From positions 2,294,001 to 2,358,000 of the forward strand of contig NZ_CP006850.1 of assembly GCF_000523235.1 (NCBI RefSeq): a stretch of 64,000 bases of DNA, written 5' to 3'. The stretch comes from Nocardia nova SH22a. GTDB lineage: Bacteria > Actinomycetota > Actinomycetes > Mycobacteriales > Mycobacteriaceae. Made by a program: the position numbers and the translations under genes. Shown here one piece after another: positions 53,570-64,000 of this stretch. The notes under the pieces are model-generated. The model did no database searches, had not been told where the DNA came from, and was given only the letters and a program-made list of their open reading frames with translations. Position 1 is the first letter of the stretch. The number at the start of each line of letters is the position of its first letter.

Positions 53570-54223
53570 TTATGCGCGGGCCGGGGCCTCCCGTGCCAGG
53601 AGCACCGCGACGGCTCCCAGCAGCGTGCCGGTGATGCGGCGCTGCCAGAGCGCCCAGGCCGGACGCCGGGCGATCAGCGCCGCCACCGCCCCCGCCGCCA
53701 GCACGATGATCGCGTTGACCACCAGACTCGTCGTGATCTGCACTCCGCCGAGGGCGAATCCCTGTGCGGTCGTGTGTCCGCGAGCCGGATCTATGAACTG
53801 CGGGATCAGCGCCAGATACATGATGGCCGCCTTGGGATTGAGCAGGTTGGTGATCAGCCCCATACGGAACAGCCGTCCCGCCGAATCCCGTTGCAGCTCG
53901 CGCGGTTCGAACAATCCGTGCCCGCCCGGGCGCAGCGTCTGCCAGGCCAGATATCCGAGGTAGGCCGCACCCGCCGCCTTGAATCCGATGAACAGCCACG
54001 GGACCGCGACGAACACCACGGCCAGGCCGATATTCGCCATCGTCATGTAGACGAGGAACCCCACCGCCGTTCCGGTGAGCGAGATCAGTCCGGCCGTCCG
54101 GCCCTGACCGATACTCCGCGAAACCAGATACATCATGTTCGGCCCCGGGGTCAGCACCATCCCCAGCGCCGTGACCGCCATCCCCGCCGCCGCCGACATC
54201 GAAATCACCACGCCCACAACCAT
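53570..54223 (-). CDS. LysE/RhtB-family amino-acid exporter
   Basis: A 217-residue membrane exporter with five to six helices. The family signature is in the first loop: LTPGPNMMYLVSRSIGQGRTAGLISLTGTAVGF. GLITNLLNPKAAIMYLALIPQFI in the middle is equally diagnostic. Exports small amino acids or homoserine lactone-like compounds. ATG 54223 chosen because the preceding residues are not hydrophobic; ATG 54199 is possible. Its 3' end abuts the end of rnpB. Confidence 0.88.
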   Translation of the reverse strand: MVVGVVISMSAAAGMAVTALGMVLTPGPNMMYLVSRSIGQGRTAGLISLTGTAVGFLVYMTMANIGLAVVFVAVPWLFIGFKAAGAAYLGYLAWQTLRPGGHGLFEPRELQRDSAGRLFRMGLITNLLNPKAAIMYLALIPQFIDPARGHTTAQGFALGGVQITTSLVVNAIIVLAAGAVAALIARRPAWALWQRRITGTLLGAVAVLLAREAPARA

Positions 54224-54352
54224 GACCGCACGAACCCGGCCGGTCGATAGCCTGTTGCCGGTCACTGGCCTGCGAAACTGCGGACCGGATGCCATATCCG
54301 GTCGGAACAACAGGAATGCGGTGCGGTTCGGCCCCGGCATCGCGGCGCGGAA

Positions 54353-54733
54353 CTACGCGCTGGGCGGCCTGTTCTCGTAGTACATCGCGCCGATTCGCCC
54401 GTCGAAGTCCGGCGGTGGCTTCGGCAGACTCGCGGGACGTTCCGCGAGTTTCGTGTACTGCTCGGCGGGCATCAGTTCGACATGGATCGCCTCCTGCGGG
54501 CTCCACCGCATCCCACCGGCATCTCTGAATGCCCGGAAGACCTCGATGACCTGATCTCCATCGTCGAGCCCGAGAATCGCACGGGCCTCGTCCACCGACG
54601 ACGTCATGACGCCACCGCCGAACATCCGAACGCGGAATTGCGAGGCATACAGTTGTGATCGAACAGATTCGCGCTCGGCGTCGCTCGTGCTCGCGACAAC
54701 CGCCGGATAATCCCAGATCGGTATGTCCGCCAA
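54353..54733 (-). CDS. Hypothetical protein, 126 aa
   Basis: A soluble protein that I cannot assign. The N-terminal half has a plausible helix (TSDAERESVRSQLYASQFRVRMFGG) and the second half a mixed region with WSPQEAIHVELMPAEQYTKLAERP; the C-terminus is proline-rich. Same strand as and 26 bases downstream of the SnoaL gene, which suggests co-transcription. Confidence 0.55.
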   Translation of the reverse strand: MADIPIWDYPAVVASTSDAERESVRSQLYASQFRVRMFGGGVMTSSVDEARAILGLDDGDQVIEVFRAFRDAGGMRWSPQEAIHVELMPAEQYTKLAERPASLPKPPPDFDGRIGAMYYENRPPSA

Positions 54734-54759
54734 CGCATCTCCTTCCGCGGCTGTGACCC

Positions 54760-55158
54760 TCAGGGCTGCAAGGGTTTACGGCGGGGGCGGATGATGCGGT
54801 GGGTGATCTTCCAGCCGTTCGCCGTGCGCTGGATGGTGTCCTCGTAGGTGACGCTGCCGGTGGTGCCGTCGGTCCTGACGCCGAAGCCCTTGGACAGGGC
54901 GCGGACGGTGCCGTCGGCGACCTCGTTGAGGACGATGTTGGTGACGTGGTGGGCGACCGGATTGTCGTCGCCGAGTGCGAGAGCGGCGGCGCGGCAGGCG
55001 TCCAGGCCGATCATGACCTCGCCGCCCATGGCGGTGACGTCGTAGACGATGTCGTCGGCGAACAGGGCGGGCCAGCCGTCGAGGTCACCGTTGTCGGTGA
55101 GATGGCCGTGCAGATTGATCAAATCGGTGATGGCGAAGCGGTCTTCGGCGGTGAGCAT
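54760..55158 (-). CDS. SnoaL-like/NTF2-fold protein
   Basis: A 132-residue cone-fold protein of the NTF2-like superfamily (SnoaL_4 type): AITDLINLHGHLTDNGDLDGWPALFADDIVYDVT is the usual opening, and NGWKITHRIIRPRR the last strand. NPVAHHVTNIVLNE contains the His pair seen in dehydratase- or isomerase-like members. Substrate unknown. Part of a probable three-gene unit with the 31-aa ORF upstream and the 126-aa gene downstream. Confidence 0.8.
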   Translation of the reverse strand: MLTAEDRFAITDLINLHGHLTDNGDLDGWPALFADDIVYDVTAMGGEVMIGLDACRAAALALGDDNPVAHHVTNIVLNEVADGTVRALSKGFGVRTDGTTGSVTYEDTIQRTANGWKITHRIIRPRRKPLQP

Positions 55159-55200
55159 CGTATGGCGTTCCTTCGATCGTGGCCGGTGACCGGTGTGACC

Positions 55201-55222
55201 GCGGCCGCCGCACGGCGGCCGC
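55201..55222 (-). terminator. GC hairpin between small ORF and SnoaL gene
   Basis: A 9-bp stem GCGGCCGCC (55201-55209) and complement (55214-55222) with loop GCAC, 14 bases after the 31-codon ORF stop. May attenuate or process the transcript. Confidence 0.5.
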
Positions 55223-55235
55223 GATCGGTGCGGGC

Positions 55236-55331
55236 TCAGCCCGCGGGGCTGATGACCAGGATCTGGGCCCAGTAGGTCGCCTGCTCGGGACCGATGAGCG
55301 GCAACAGGTAGTCGTAGACGATGGACGACAT
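55236..55331 (-). CDS. 31-residue hydrophobic small ORF
   Basis: ATG 55331 to TGA 55236 on the minus strand, with AAGGAG 11 bases upstream, encodes a peptide beginning MSSIVYDYLLPLIGPEQATY and ending QILVISPAG. It has an amphipathic/hydrophobic character, is followed by a hairpin and precedes a SnoaL gene. I cannot tie it to a family; a leader peptide or small membrane peptide is possible. Confidence 0.45.
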   Translation of the reverse strand: MSSIVYDYLLPLIGPEQATYWAQILVISPAG

Positions 55332-55892
55332 ACGGCGTGGAACTCCTTAGTGATCGGACGAACGTGGTACTCGACGAATCTCGTCGGAGGGCGAACTCTC
55401 GTTACCGGACCGCCGAGTTCGGTGGCGACGCCGCGCGGTAGCGCCGGGCGTAGCACCCGGCCACACTAACAGTGCGTTCCGGACATCGCAGATGCCAGCG
55501 GAAAACGGACTCGACCGGTGGAATCGGCGTATGCGCAGGTCGATCTGGACGATTGCCCGGATATGTCGCATGATTCCGGTTCGCTATGACCGGGCAATTG
55601 TCTCGGTTTGGCAACACGCCGTGCTGGGTACCGTTACCGGAGCGTGTCATCACGTGCCGATCGCGGGCGTCCCCGCCGGTTGCGGAGTTGTCCGGAAATC
55701 GCGCTCGGTGCCGGGAAAGCGCTGGCACCGTGCGTTCGTGCGGCTGTCGCGCCGGTTGTCGCCGGGGTTGCGGCGATGGCGTACCACCGGCAAATACGCG
55801 GAAATCGGACGGTATCGGCGTGTTCGCCGCGACCGTCCGCCCCGGAGTGGCCGGAACCGTGACCGGCGTCATACAGTGTTGGCCGTTGGAGT
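55332..55892. other. 560-base gap without a supported gene
   Basis: Several frames are open here on both strands but none has a ribosome-binding site and consistent composition. GC content dips around 55540-55620. The stretch provides divergent upstream regions for the small ORF/SnoaL unit and for the secreted-protein gene at 55956. Confidence 0.4.
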
Positions 55893-55916
55893 GTCACCGC
55901 CGGGGGTGGCGGTGAC
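55893..55916. promoter_or_regulatory. 9-bp hairpin/dyad before secreted-protein gene
   Basis: GTCACCGCC-GGGGGT-GGCGGTGAC, ending 39 bases before the ATG at 55956. Position suits either an operator or a 5'-UTR hairpin. Confidence 0.4.
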
Positions 55917-55955
55917 TACGGGTGCTACGAGTGTCGGAAAGCAGGTTCTGGATAT

Positions 55956-56288
55956 ATGCGAGTAGTTCGCAAGTTGGCGGCCGGTGCGATCATCGCCGCG
56001 GCTGCGTCGGGTTTGGCGATGCTGGGCGCGGGCTCGGCGTCCGCCGTCGCAGTCACCCCGCTGCCGGGCGGCGTACAGGTCGACCTCAGCCCGGGTGACA
56101 CCCAGTGGGTCCACCAGACCCACTTCGGCCGCACGATCGGGGTGCTGCCGCATCCGTCGGCGGCCTCGTTCGGTCAGGCTCTCGATTCCGCGGCGACCCT
56201 GTCGTCGCAGTACCCCGACGGCCGGGTCGTGTTCACCGTGTACGGGCCGGTCGATCAGCTGAACGGCACCATGCTGGCGCTCAAGTAG
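55956..56288 (+). CDS. Small secreted protein
   Basis: A 110-residue exported protein. The signal peptide (RVVRKLAAGAIIAAAASGLAML) ends at AGSASA, a good signal-peptidase I site near residue 30. The mature part (about 80 residues) has no Cys and looks strand-rich (LPGGVQVDLSPGDTQWV..., GRVVFTVYGPVDQLNGTML). Small secreted proteins of this size are frequent and uncharacterised in Nocardia and Rhodococcus. The RNB gene starts 14 bases later on the same strand. Confidence 0.7.
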   Translation: MRVVRKLAAGAIIAAAASGLAMLGAGSASAVAVTPLPGGVQVDLSPGDTQWVHQTHFGRTIGVLPHPSAASFGQALDSAATLSSQYPDGRVVFTVYGPVDQLNGTMLALK

Positions 56289-56302
56289 GTTCAGCGCTCC
56301 GC

Positions 56303-57754
56303 GTGGAACCGCATTCGAGGATCGTCTCGGCGCCGGTCGATTTCGGTGTCGTGCGATCCGAATTCGGACTCGCCCCGGACTATCCCCCGGAGGCGGTCTC
56401 GGAGGCCCGCGACGCGATGGACGCGTTCGCGGGCGTCCGGGCCGATCGCACCGACATCGAGTTCGTGACGATCGACCCACCCGGCGCCCTGGATCTGGAC
56501 CAGGCGCTGTCCCTCGAACGCACCCCGACCGGATTCCTGCTGCACTACGCCATCGCCGATGTCGGCGCGGTGGTCGCCCCCGACGGAGCGCTGGCGCGGG
56601 AATCCCACGTCCGGGGCCAGAGTTTCTATCTCCCCGACGGCACCGTGCCACTGCATCCGCCGGTGCTCTCGGAAGGATCGGCCAGTCTGCTGCCCGGTCG
56701 CGTCCGCCCCGCCGCCCTCTGGACCATCGAATGCGACGACAGCGCGGAGCCGCAACGCTTTTCGGTGCGGCGGGCGCTGGTCCGCTCCCGCGCCCGCCTG
56801 GACTATTCCGGTGTGCAGGCCGATGCCGACGCCGGACGCCTGCATCGCTCGATCGCCGCACTGCCGGAATTCGGCCGGTTGCGCATCGCGGCGGGTCTGG
56901 CGCGCGGCGCGATCGAACTGCGACTACCGGCCCAGTCGGTGATCCCGGACGGCGACGGCGACCGCGCCGGACATTGGCAACTGGTGGTCGAGCCGCGCAC
57001 CGAGGCCGACGACTGGAACGAGCAGATCTCCCTGCTCACCGGGATCTGCGCCGCGCGGATCATGCTCGCGGACAACGGATCCGACGGCCGCATCGGGCTG
57101 CTGCGCACCATGCCCGCCCCGCCCGCCTCCGCGCTCGCGGCCATGCACCGCACCGCGGCCGCACTCGGTGTCCCGTGGCCCGCCGGGACGGCAGCCGGAC
57201 GCATACTGTCGGGTCTGGACCCGGCCACCCCCGCCGCGCTGGCGCTGATGTCGGAGGCCACCGGCCTGCTGCGCGGCGCCTCCTACACCGTGCTGGACGG
57301 CGAGGACCCGGACGTCTTGCAGCACAGTGGAATCGGTGCGCCCTACGCGCACGTGACCGCGCCGCTGCGGCGCCTGGCCGACCGCTACGCCACCGAGATC
57401 TGCCTGGCCCGCTGCGCCGGAACGCCGGTGCCGCGGTGGGTTCGCGACGGTCTCGGCGCGGCCGCCGAATCCATGCGCCGCACCGACGCGATCGGCGGCA
57501 AACTCGAGCGCGCCTGCCTCGATCTCACCGAATCCACCGTGCTCGCACCGCGGCTGGGTGAGATCTTCGACGCGGTGGTCATCCGGGAGGGCAACGGCAA
57601 TCGGGCCGCGGAGATCTTCATCGCCGATCCGCCGGTCATCGCGAAATGCGCCGGATCGCCGCCCGAGGGACAGCGTGTGCGCGTGCGCCTCGATCTCGCC
57701 GATCCCGGTAAACGCTTGGTGGGCTTCACTTTTCCGGCGGAACCGCCACGGTAG
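56303..57754 (+). CDS. RNB-domain (RNase II-like) ribonuclease
   Basis: A 483-residue 3'-5' exoribonuclease-like protein made almost wholly of the RNB catalytic domain, without the N-terminal cold-shock or C-terminal S1 domains of E. coli RNase II. The metal cluster is TIDPPGALDLDQAL: Asp58, Asp64 and Asp66 align with D201, D207 and D209 of E. coli RNase II, while D210 is replaced by Gln67. APYAHVTAPLRRLADRYATE is the conserved RNB end motif. GTG 56303 start, close behind the small secreted-protein gene. Confidence 0.88.
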   Translation: MEPHSRIVSAPVDFGVVRSEFGLAPDYPPEAVSEARDAMDAFAGVRADRTDIEFVTIDPPGALDLDQALSLERTPTGFLLHYAIADVGAVVAPDGALARESHVRGQSFYLPDGTVPLHPPVLSEGSASLLPGRVRPAALWTIECDDSAEPQRFSVRRALVRSRARLDYSGVQADADAGRLHRSIAALPEFGRLRIAAGLARGAIELRLPAQSVIPDGDGDRAGHWQLVVEPRTEADDWNEQISLLTGICAARIMLADNGSDGRIGLLRTMPAPPASALAAMHRTAAALGVPWPAGTAAGRILSGLDPATPAALALMSEATGLLRGASYTVLDGEDPDVLQHSGIGAPYAHVTAPLRRLADRYATEICLARCAGTPVPRWVRDGLGAAAESMRRTDAIGGKLERACLDLTESTVLAPRLGEIFDAVVIREGNGNRAAEIFIADPPVIAKCAGSPPEGQRVRVRLDLADPGKRLVGFTFPAEPPR

Positions 57755-57758
57755 GACC

Positions 57759-60088
<2,330 letters not shown>

Positions 60089-60111
60089 TCACCGCGGCCC
60101 GGACGCCCCGG

Positions 60112-60987
60112 TCAGGAGAAGGCCCTGCGCAGCCGCGCGAGCATGTCGGCGACGAACGGCGCGAACCGCTCGCCCGCCGATCCGGGAGCGGTGTCGATGC
60201 TCAGCCACGAATGCAGGGTGGTCAGCGGCGCCAGCCGGGCGGACAGTTCGATCTCGCGATCGGTGATCGGAGCGAATTCGCGCCAGGCGTCGAAATACGC
60301 CTGCCGCCGCGGATCGGTGTGCGTGCGGATGGACAGGAACGGGTGGGTGATCAGGGAATCGCCCCAGTCGAATATCGCGCCGGTGGTTCGGAATACGTGG
60401 CCGGGATACAGATCGTTGTGCTCGGGGGCCAACCGGCCGGACTGTTCGAGTTCGTCGGCCGCCGCGGCGATGGCGGGAACCAGGCCGGGATCGTGTTCGG
60501 CGAAGCGGCGGTAGACCTCGACCAGGCGTGAAGGCGGCAGATACGGAGTTCCGCTGGCACGCAACACATCCGCCTGCGTGCCGAGCGCGTACTGCAGCCC
60601 GGCGTATGCACGCAGCACCGAATCCCATTCCGGCGGGCGCGGTGAGTCGCCCGCGACCTGCCGATCGAGCGGCCCACTGCGCATCGTCTCGCCACCGTCG
60701 CGGTTGAGCATCCAGCCGTTGTCCCGATGCACCGCAACGGGTTCGAGTACCGAACCCGGCCGCAGCCGGGCCAGGTCCAGCAGCAACGGTCCTTCGTGGG
60801 CGAAGGCGCGGGCGCTCGCCTTGGCCCAGAACGGGCCGTCGCCGGTGTGGATCCGGGCCAGCAGCGTCCAGTCCCGCCGCCGCATCTCCTCGGCGCCGGT
60901 GACGGTGAGCCCGAGTGCGGCGAGCCGGCCGGTGGCCCACTCGAGCAGGGGCGCGAGCGGCTGGTCCGCCACCGAATCGGGTTTCAT
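60112..60987 (-). CDS. Aminoglycoside-phosphotransferase-like (APH-fold) protein
   Basis: A 291-residue protein kinase-like fold. The catalytic loop is APEHNDLYPGHVF (HxDxxxxH instead of the usual HGDxxxxN) and the metal Asp is in IFDWGDSLITHP. DGPFWAKASARAFAHEGPLLLDLA carries the ATP Lys region. Such divergent actinobacterial APH-fold proteins phosphorylate varied small molecules and are not evidence of drug resistance. ATG 60987. It precedes the coupled lipoprotein-pip-CHAD unit on the same strand with a 60-base gap. Confidence 0.75.
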   Translation of the reverse strand: MKPDSVADQPLAPLLEWATGRLAALGLTVTGAEEMRRRDWTLLARIHTGDGPFWAKASARAFAHEGPLLLDLARLRPGSVLEPVAVHRDNGWMLNRDGGETMRSGPLDRQVAGDSPRPPEWDSVLRAYAGLQYALGTQADVLRASGTPYLPPSRLVEVYRRFAEHDPGLVPAIAAAADELEQSGRLAPEHNDLYPGHVFRTTGAIFDWGDSLITHPFLSIRTHTDPRRQAYFDAWREFAPITDREIELSARLAPLTTLHSWLSIDTAPGSAGERFAPFVADMLARLRRAFS

Positions 60988-61080
60988 CAGGTCAACGTAG
61001 CCGAGCGCTCCCGCGGCAGCCACCGCTTTCCGCTGGTACCGCGGTGTGCGGGTGCTCACCACCCGCACACCGCGGACTTC

Positions 61081-61953
61081 TCAGAAGCTGTGTTCCGGCC
61101 CCGGGAAGGTTCCCCGCGCCACTTCCTCGGCGTAAGCCGCTGCGGCACTGCGCAATTCGTCACCGACACGGCCGAACCGCTTGACGAACTTCGCGGTCTT
61201 GCCGCTGGTGTAGCCCGCCATGTCCTGCCAGACCAGGACCTGGGCGTCGCAGTCGTTACCGGCGCCGATGCCGACGACCGGAATGGTCAGCTTATGGGTG
61301 AGCCGACCCGCGATCTCGGCCGGAACCATCTCGATGACCACCGCGATCGCACCGGCCTCCTGTACGGCGATGGCATCGGCGACGAGTTGTTCGGCGCCGT
61401 CGCCGCGGCCCTGTACCCGGAAACCGCCGAGGCCGTTCACGCTCTGCGGAGTGAAGCCGATGTGCGCCACCACCGGGATGCCGGAGGCGGTGAGTCGAGC
61501 GATGTGCTCGGAAACACGTTCTCCGCCTTCGAGTTTCACCGCGTGCGCACCACCCTCCTTCATGAAGCGGGTGGCACTGGCCAGTGCCTGTTCCGGCGAT
61601 CCCTCGTAGCTGCCGAACGGCAGATCGGCGACCACGAGGGCGTTCGGCGCGCCCCGCACCACACCGCGTACCAGCGGAATCAGCTCGTCGACGGTGATCG
61701 GCACGGTGGTGTCGTAGCCGTAGACCACATTGGCCGCCGAATCGCCGACGAGCAGGACCGGAATTCCGGCCTCCTCGAACAGTTTCGCGGTGGAGTAGTC
61801 GTAGGCGGTGAGCATCGACCATTTCTCACCCGCGGCCTTCCACTGCTGGAGGTGGTGCGCTCGCGTCTTGCGCCGGGAAGTCGCCGGTGCGGCACCGTAG
61901 GCAGTGGTCTCCGCGGAGGTATCGGAAACAGAATTGTCCTGAGCAGCGGACAT
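61081..61953 (-). CDS. panB: Ketopantoate hydroxymethyltransferase
   Basis: A 290-residue PanB, first committed step of pantothenate synthesis: methylene-tetrahydrofolate plus 2-oxoisovalerate to ketopantoate. Conserved parts: [37 protein letters not shown], the Mg2+ ligands in VGDS and [16 protein letters not shown] with the catalytic acid, and [19 protein letters not shown]. The N-terminal 25 residues are a variable extension. ATG 61953 or 61956. Adjacent to the divergent CaeA-type gene as in M. tuberculosis. Confidence 0.96.
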   Translation of the reverse strand: MSAAQDNSVSDTSAETTAYGAAPATSRRKTRAHHLQQWKAAGEKWSMLTAYDYSTAKLFEEAGIPVLLVGDSAANVVYGYDTTVPITVDELIPLVRGVVRGAPNALVVADLPFGSYEGSPEQALASATRFMKEGGAHAVKLEGGERVSEHIARLTASGIPVVAHIGFTPQSVNGLGGFRVQGRGDGAEQLVADAIAVQEAGAIAVVIEMVPAEIAGRLTHKLTIPVVGIGAGNDCDAQVLVWQDMAGYTSGKTAKFVKRFGRVGDELRSAAAAYAEEVARGTFPGPEHSF

Positions 61954-62131
61954 CATCGTCCCTTTCGTCTGTCCTCGAGGCCCGAACGGGTCCCCGGGTT
62001 GTTGTGACCTGTTCAGTCTGCCACCGCGACACCGGCGTCTTTAAGGCGTGGCCGGGATGGGATTTGTCACATGCGGAGGCCGCCGCGGACACCACCATGG
62101 GGCACGAGCCGGGGATGGAAGGATATCGCGC

Positions 62132-63670
62132 ATGTCCTTGTCGCGATCCGGTCGCGTCGCAGCCGCGGTGGCCCTGATGTGTGTGGCCGCCGCCTGCTCG
62201 TCGACGTCGAACAATCACCCCGCAGCGCCGTCGGCCCCGAGCCCGGCCGCGTTGCAGAAGTACTACACCCAGGTCCCGAAGTGGGGTAGCTGCGACGGCT
62301 TCGGTGATCCCTCGACGAAATTCCCCGACGGCACCGAGTGCACCCACATCTCGGTCCCGATCGATTACGACAAGCCCGAGGGCGACACCGCGCAGATCGC
62401 GGTGTCGCGGATCAAGGCGAGCGGGCAGCGCATCGGCTCGGTGATGTTCAATCCTGGCGGCCCGGGACAGTCCGGGCTGTGGATGGCCGGTCACGGCCAG
62501 GGCACCCCGCTGGCCGAGCGGTTCGACCGCATCGGATTCGATCCGCGCGGGGTGGGCGCCTCGACCCCGCTCATCCAGTGCCTGTCCGCACAGCAGTGGG
62601 ATCAGCAGCGGTCCGAACCGCCCAAGGACTACAGCCCCGCCGGGATCGCGGCCTCCGAACAGGAGAGCAAGGATTTCGCCGCGAACTGCACCCAGAAGAC
62701 CGGTAACGAGTTCCTGGCCCACGTCGGCACCCGCGAGGTCGTGCAGGACATGGACGTCATCCGCGCGGCCCTCGGCGACGACAAGCTGACCTACGTCGGC
62801 TACTCCTACGGCACCCGGCTCGGCTACACCTACGCCGAGAAGTTCCCGGACCGGGTGCGGGCCATGGTGCTCGACGGTGCGGTGGACCCCGACGCCGATC
62901 CGGAGAAGGAATCGGTCCAGCAGGCCGAGGGCTTCGAGAAGGCCTTCGACAAATACGCCGCGGACTGTGCGAGCAAGGCCGATTGCCCGCTCGGCCAGGA
63001 CGCGAGCCAGGCGGTGGCCCGGTTCCACGATCTGGTGCTGCCGCTGTGGGACCACCCCGCCGAGACCCGCGACGGCCGCGGTCTCACCTACGGGGACGCG
63101 ATCACCGGCGTGCAGAACACCCTGTACGCCGAGGACAGCTGGAATGTGCTCAGCGCCGGACTGGCCCAGCTGGCCCAGGGCAAGGGCGACATTCTTCTGC
63201 AGCTGGCCGATATGTACGACGGCCGCGCCAAGGACGGCACCTACGACAACTCGCAGGACGCCTTCCTCGCCATCCACTGCGTCGACGATCCCGCCATCAC
63301 CGATCGGGCCGAATCCGATAAGCAGGACGGCGAATTCCGCAAGGTTGCCCCGTTCCTGGACGACGGTCACGCCACCGGCCAGGCGCCGCTCGAGATGTGC
63401 GCGTTCTGGCCCGTGCCCAACAGCGGCTCACCGCACAACATCTCGGCGCCCGGACTGCCCAAGACGGTGGTCGTGTCCACCACCGCGGATCCGGCGACGC
63501 CGTATCAGGCGGGCGTCGATCTGGCGCATCAGCTGGGCGCGGCACTGATCACGAACAAGGGAACGCGGCACACGGCCTTCCTGTCCGCCGGTGTGCCGTG
63601 TGTCGACAATGCCGTTTTCGCCTACCTCGTCGACCTCACGACACCGCCGGAAGGACTCACCTGCGGGTGA
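62132..63670 (+). CDS. Exported tripeptidyl-aminopeptidase/CaeA-like hydrolase
   Basis: A 512-residue lipoprotein (lipobox AAAC) of the alpha/beta-hydrolase group with C-terminal TAP-like domain, like Rv2223c/Rv2224c (CaeA/Hip1). The nucleophile is in YVGYSYGTRLGYTYA; MFNPGGPGQSGLWM forms the oxyanion region; the Asp (VVVSTTADPATPYQ) and His (GTRHTAFL) complete the triad. Four or more Cys suggest disulfides. Only one copy is present where M. tuberculosis has two. Divergent from panB. Confidence 0.9.
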   Translation: MSLSRSGRVAAAVALMCVAAACSSTSNNHPAAPSAPSPAALQKYYTQVPKWGSCDGFGDPSTKFPDGTECTHISVPIDYDKPEGDTAQIAVSRIKASGQRIGSVMFNPGGPGQSGLWMAGHGQGTPLAERFDRIGFDPRGVGASTPLIQCLSAQQWDQQRSEPPKDYSPAGIAASEQESKDFAANCTQKTGNEFLAHVGTREVVQDMDVIRAALGDDKLTYVGYSYGTRLGYTYAEKFPDRVRAMVLDGAVDPDADPEKESVQQAEGFEKAFDKYAADCASKADCPLGQDASQAVARFHDLVLPLWDHPAETRDGRGLTYGDAITGVQNTLYAEDSWNVLSAGLAQLAQGKGDILLQLADMYDGRAKDGTYDNSQDAFLAIHCVDDPAITDRAESDKQDGEFRKVAPFLDDGHATGQAPLEMCAFWPVPNSGSPHNISAPGLPKTVVVSTTADPATPYQAGVDLAHQLGAALITNKGTRHTAFLSAGVPCVDNAVFAYLVDLTTPPEGLTCG

Positions 63671-63704
63671 CGCCACACAGACCGACCGGCGGTTGTTGCA
63701 CGAT

Positions 63705-63720
63705 GTAACACGGATTTAAC
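63705..63720 (+). promoter_or_regulatory. GlnR-box-like site before glnA2
   Basis: GTAAC-ACGGAT-TTAAC fits the actinobacterial GlnR pattern (two AC-containing half-sites separated by six bases). It ends 23 bases before the glnA2 ATG. The second half (TTAAC) departs from the stronger GAAAC form. Confidence 0.45.
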
Positions 63721-63743
63721 CGCGGGTGCCTACGCTCGCGCGT

Positions 63744-64000
63744 ATGGATCGCCAGAAGGAATTCGTGCTGCGGACGCTCGAGGAGCGGGACATCCGCTTC
63801 GTGCGACTCTGGTTCACCGACGTCCTGGGATATCTGAAGTCGGTCGCGATCGCTCCCGCGGAACTCGAGGGCGCCTTCGAGGAGGGCATCGGATTCGACG
63901 GATCGGCCATCGAGGGCTTCGCCCGGGTCTCGGAGGCCGATATGGTCGCCAAGCCCGATCCGTCGACCTTCCAGGTGCTGCCGTGGTCGACCAGCAAGGG
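63744..64000 (+). CDS. glnA2: Glutamine synthetase GlnA2 (5' part)
   Basis: The first 86 residues of a type I glutamine synthetase, cut by the window edge. RLWFTDVLGYLKSVAIAP is the N-terminal beta-Grasp region, and GIGFDGSAIEGFARVSEADM is the conserved loop that contacts the neighbouring subunit's active site. Assignment to GlnA2 rather than GlnA1 rests on position next to the CaeA-type gene, as in M. tuberculosis. GlnA2-type enzymes may serve glutamine or glutamate-amine ligation. Confidence 0.9.
   Translation, partial: MDRQKEFVLRTLEERDIRFVRLWFTDVLGYLKSVAIAPAELEGAFEEGIGFDGSAIEGFARVSEADMVAKPDPSTFQVLPWSTSK

Noticed and set aside
60112..60987. Aminoglycoside resistance gene
   Set aside because: APH fold only; the catalytic loop is atypical and there is no context of resistance or mobility.

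Overview
The window is GC-rich, densely coded chromosomal DNA from an actinobacterium, with GTG and TTG starts and a strong C/G third-position bias. The best clue to its identity is gene order. From 41.8 kb to the right edge it carries cobD, SURF1, ptpA, cobC, a Nif3-like gene, a zinc-ribbon coiled-coil gene, an RNase H/phosphatase fusion, then (after an insertion) a CHAD protein, panB, a CaeA-type peptidase and glnA2. As I remember the Mycobacterium tuberculosis Rv2222c-Rv2236c block, order and relative strands match. With an Rph-type rifampicin phosphotransferase and a KstR-like operator, this points to the Mycobacteriales, most likely Nocardia or a close relative (inference). I see no CRISPR array, prophage, complete insertion sequence or tRNA.

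Layout. 0-8 kb: end of a DapA-family gene, a P-loop kinase, a GT39-like membrane glycosyltransferase, a CPA1 Na+/H+ antiporter, two VOC proteins (one behind a MerR-type promoter), a HIT protein and a DinB protein. 8-17.5 kb: rph with a five-copy minisatellite over its stop codon, a DapB-like oxidoreductase, an OmpA-like lipoprotein, several membrane proteins and an MFS exporter. 17.9-21.2 kb: an orphan pstS with a Pho-box-like site, divergent from a linear alkylsulfatase. 21.2-33.6 kb: accessory catabolism and regulation, comprising a Rieske oxygenase/DapB-like operon with a divergent TetR, a GntR regulator, an LLM flavin oxidoreductase, a TetR with a very clear operator, an MFS transporter fused to three carboxypeptidase-regulatory-like domains, a secreted lipase, a SnoaL protein behind a KstR-like box and a cytochrome P450. 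34-38.7 kb: an exported 5'-nucleotidase, degenerate 45-bp repeats and an adenine DNA methyltransferase carrying 16 in-frame hexapeptide repeats. 38.7-41.7 kb: a 59-codon small gene, a gamma-type carbonic anhydrase, alanine dehydrogenase and an ECF41 sigma factor. 41.8-50.7 kb: the conserved cobD-to-RNase H block. 50.7-56 kb: hydrolase, lactate monooxygenase-like flavoprotein, the RNase P RNA gene, a LysE exporter, a SnoaL protein and a 31-aa small ORF. 56-64 kb: RNB ribonuclease, CHAD/proline iminopeptidase/lipoprotein operon, an APH-like kinase, panB, the CaeA-type peptidase and glnA2.

The most unusual theme is minisatellite activity. Short tandem repeats with periods of 24, 45, 18 and 15 bp lie over stop codons (rph, 5'-nucleotidase) or inside reading frames (methyltransferase, cobD), and about 200-bp duplications of the cobC leader lie upstream of cobC. 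The 24-bp and 45-bp units share a 22-base core at 19 of 22 positions. A separate 78-bp near-perfect palindrome at 27.3 kb has a half-copy at 43.3 kb, and both sit between convergent genes.
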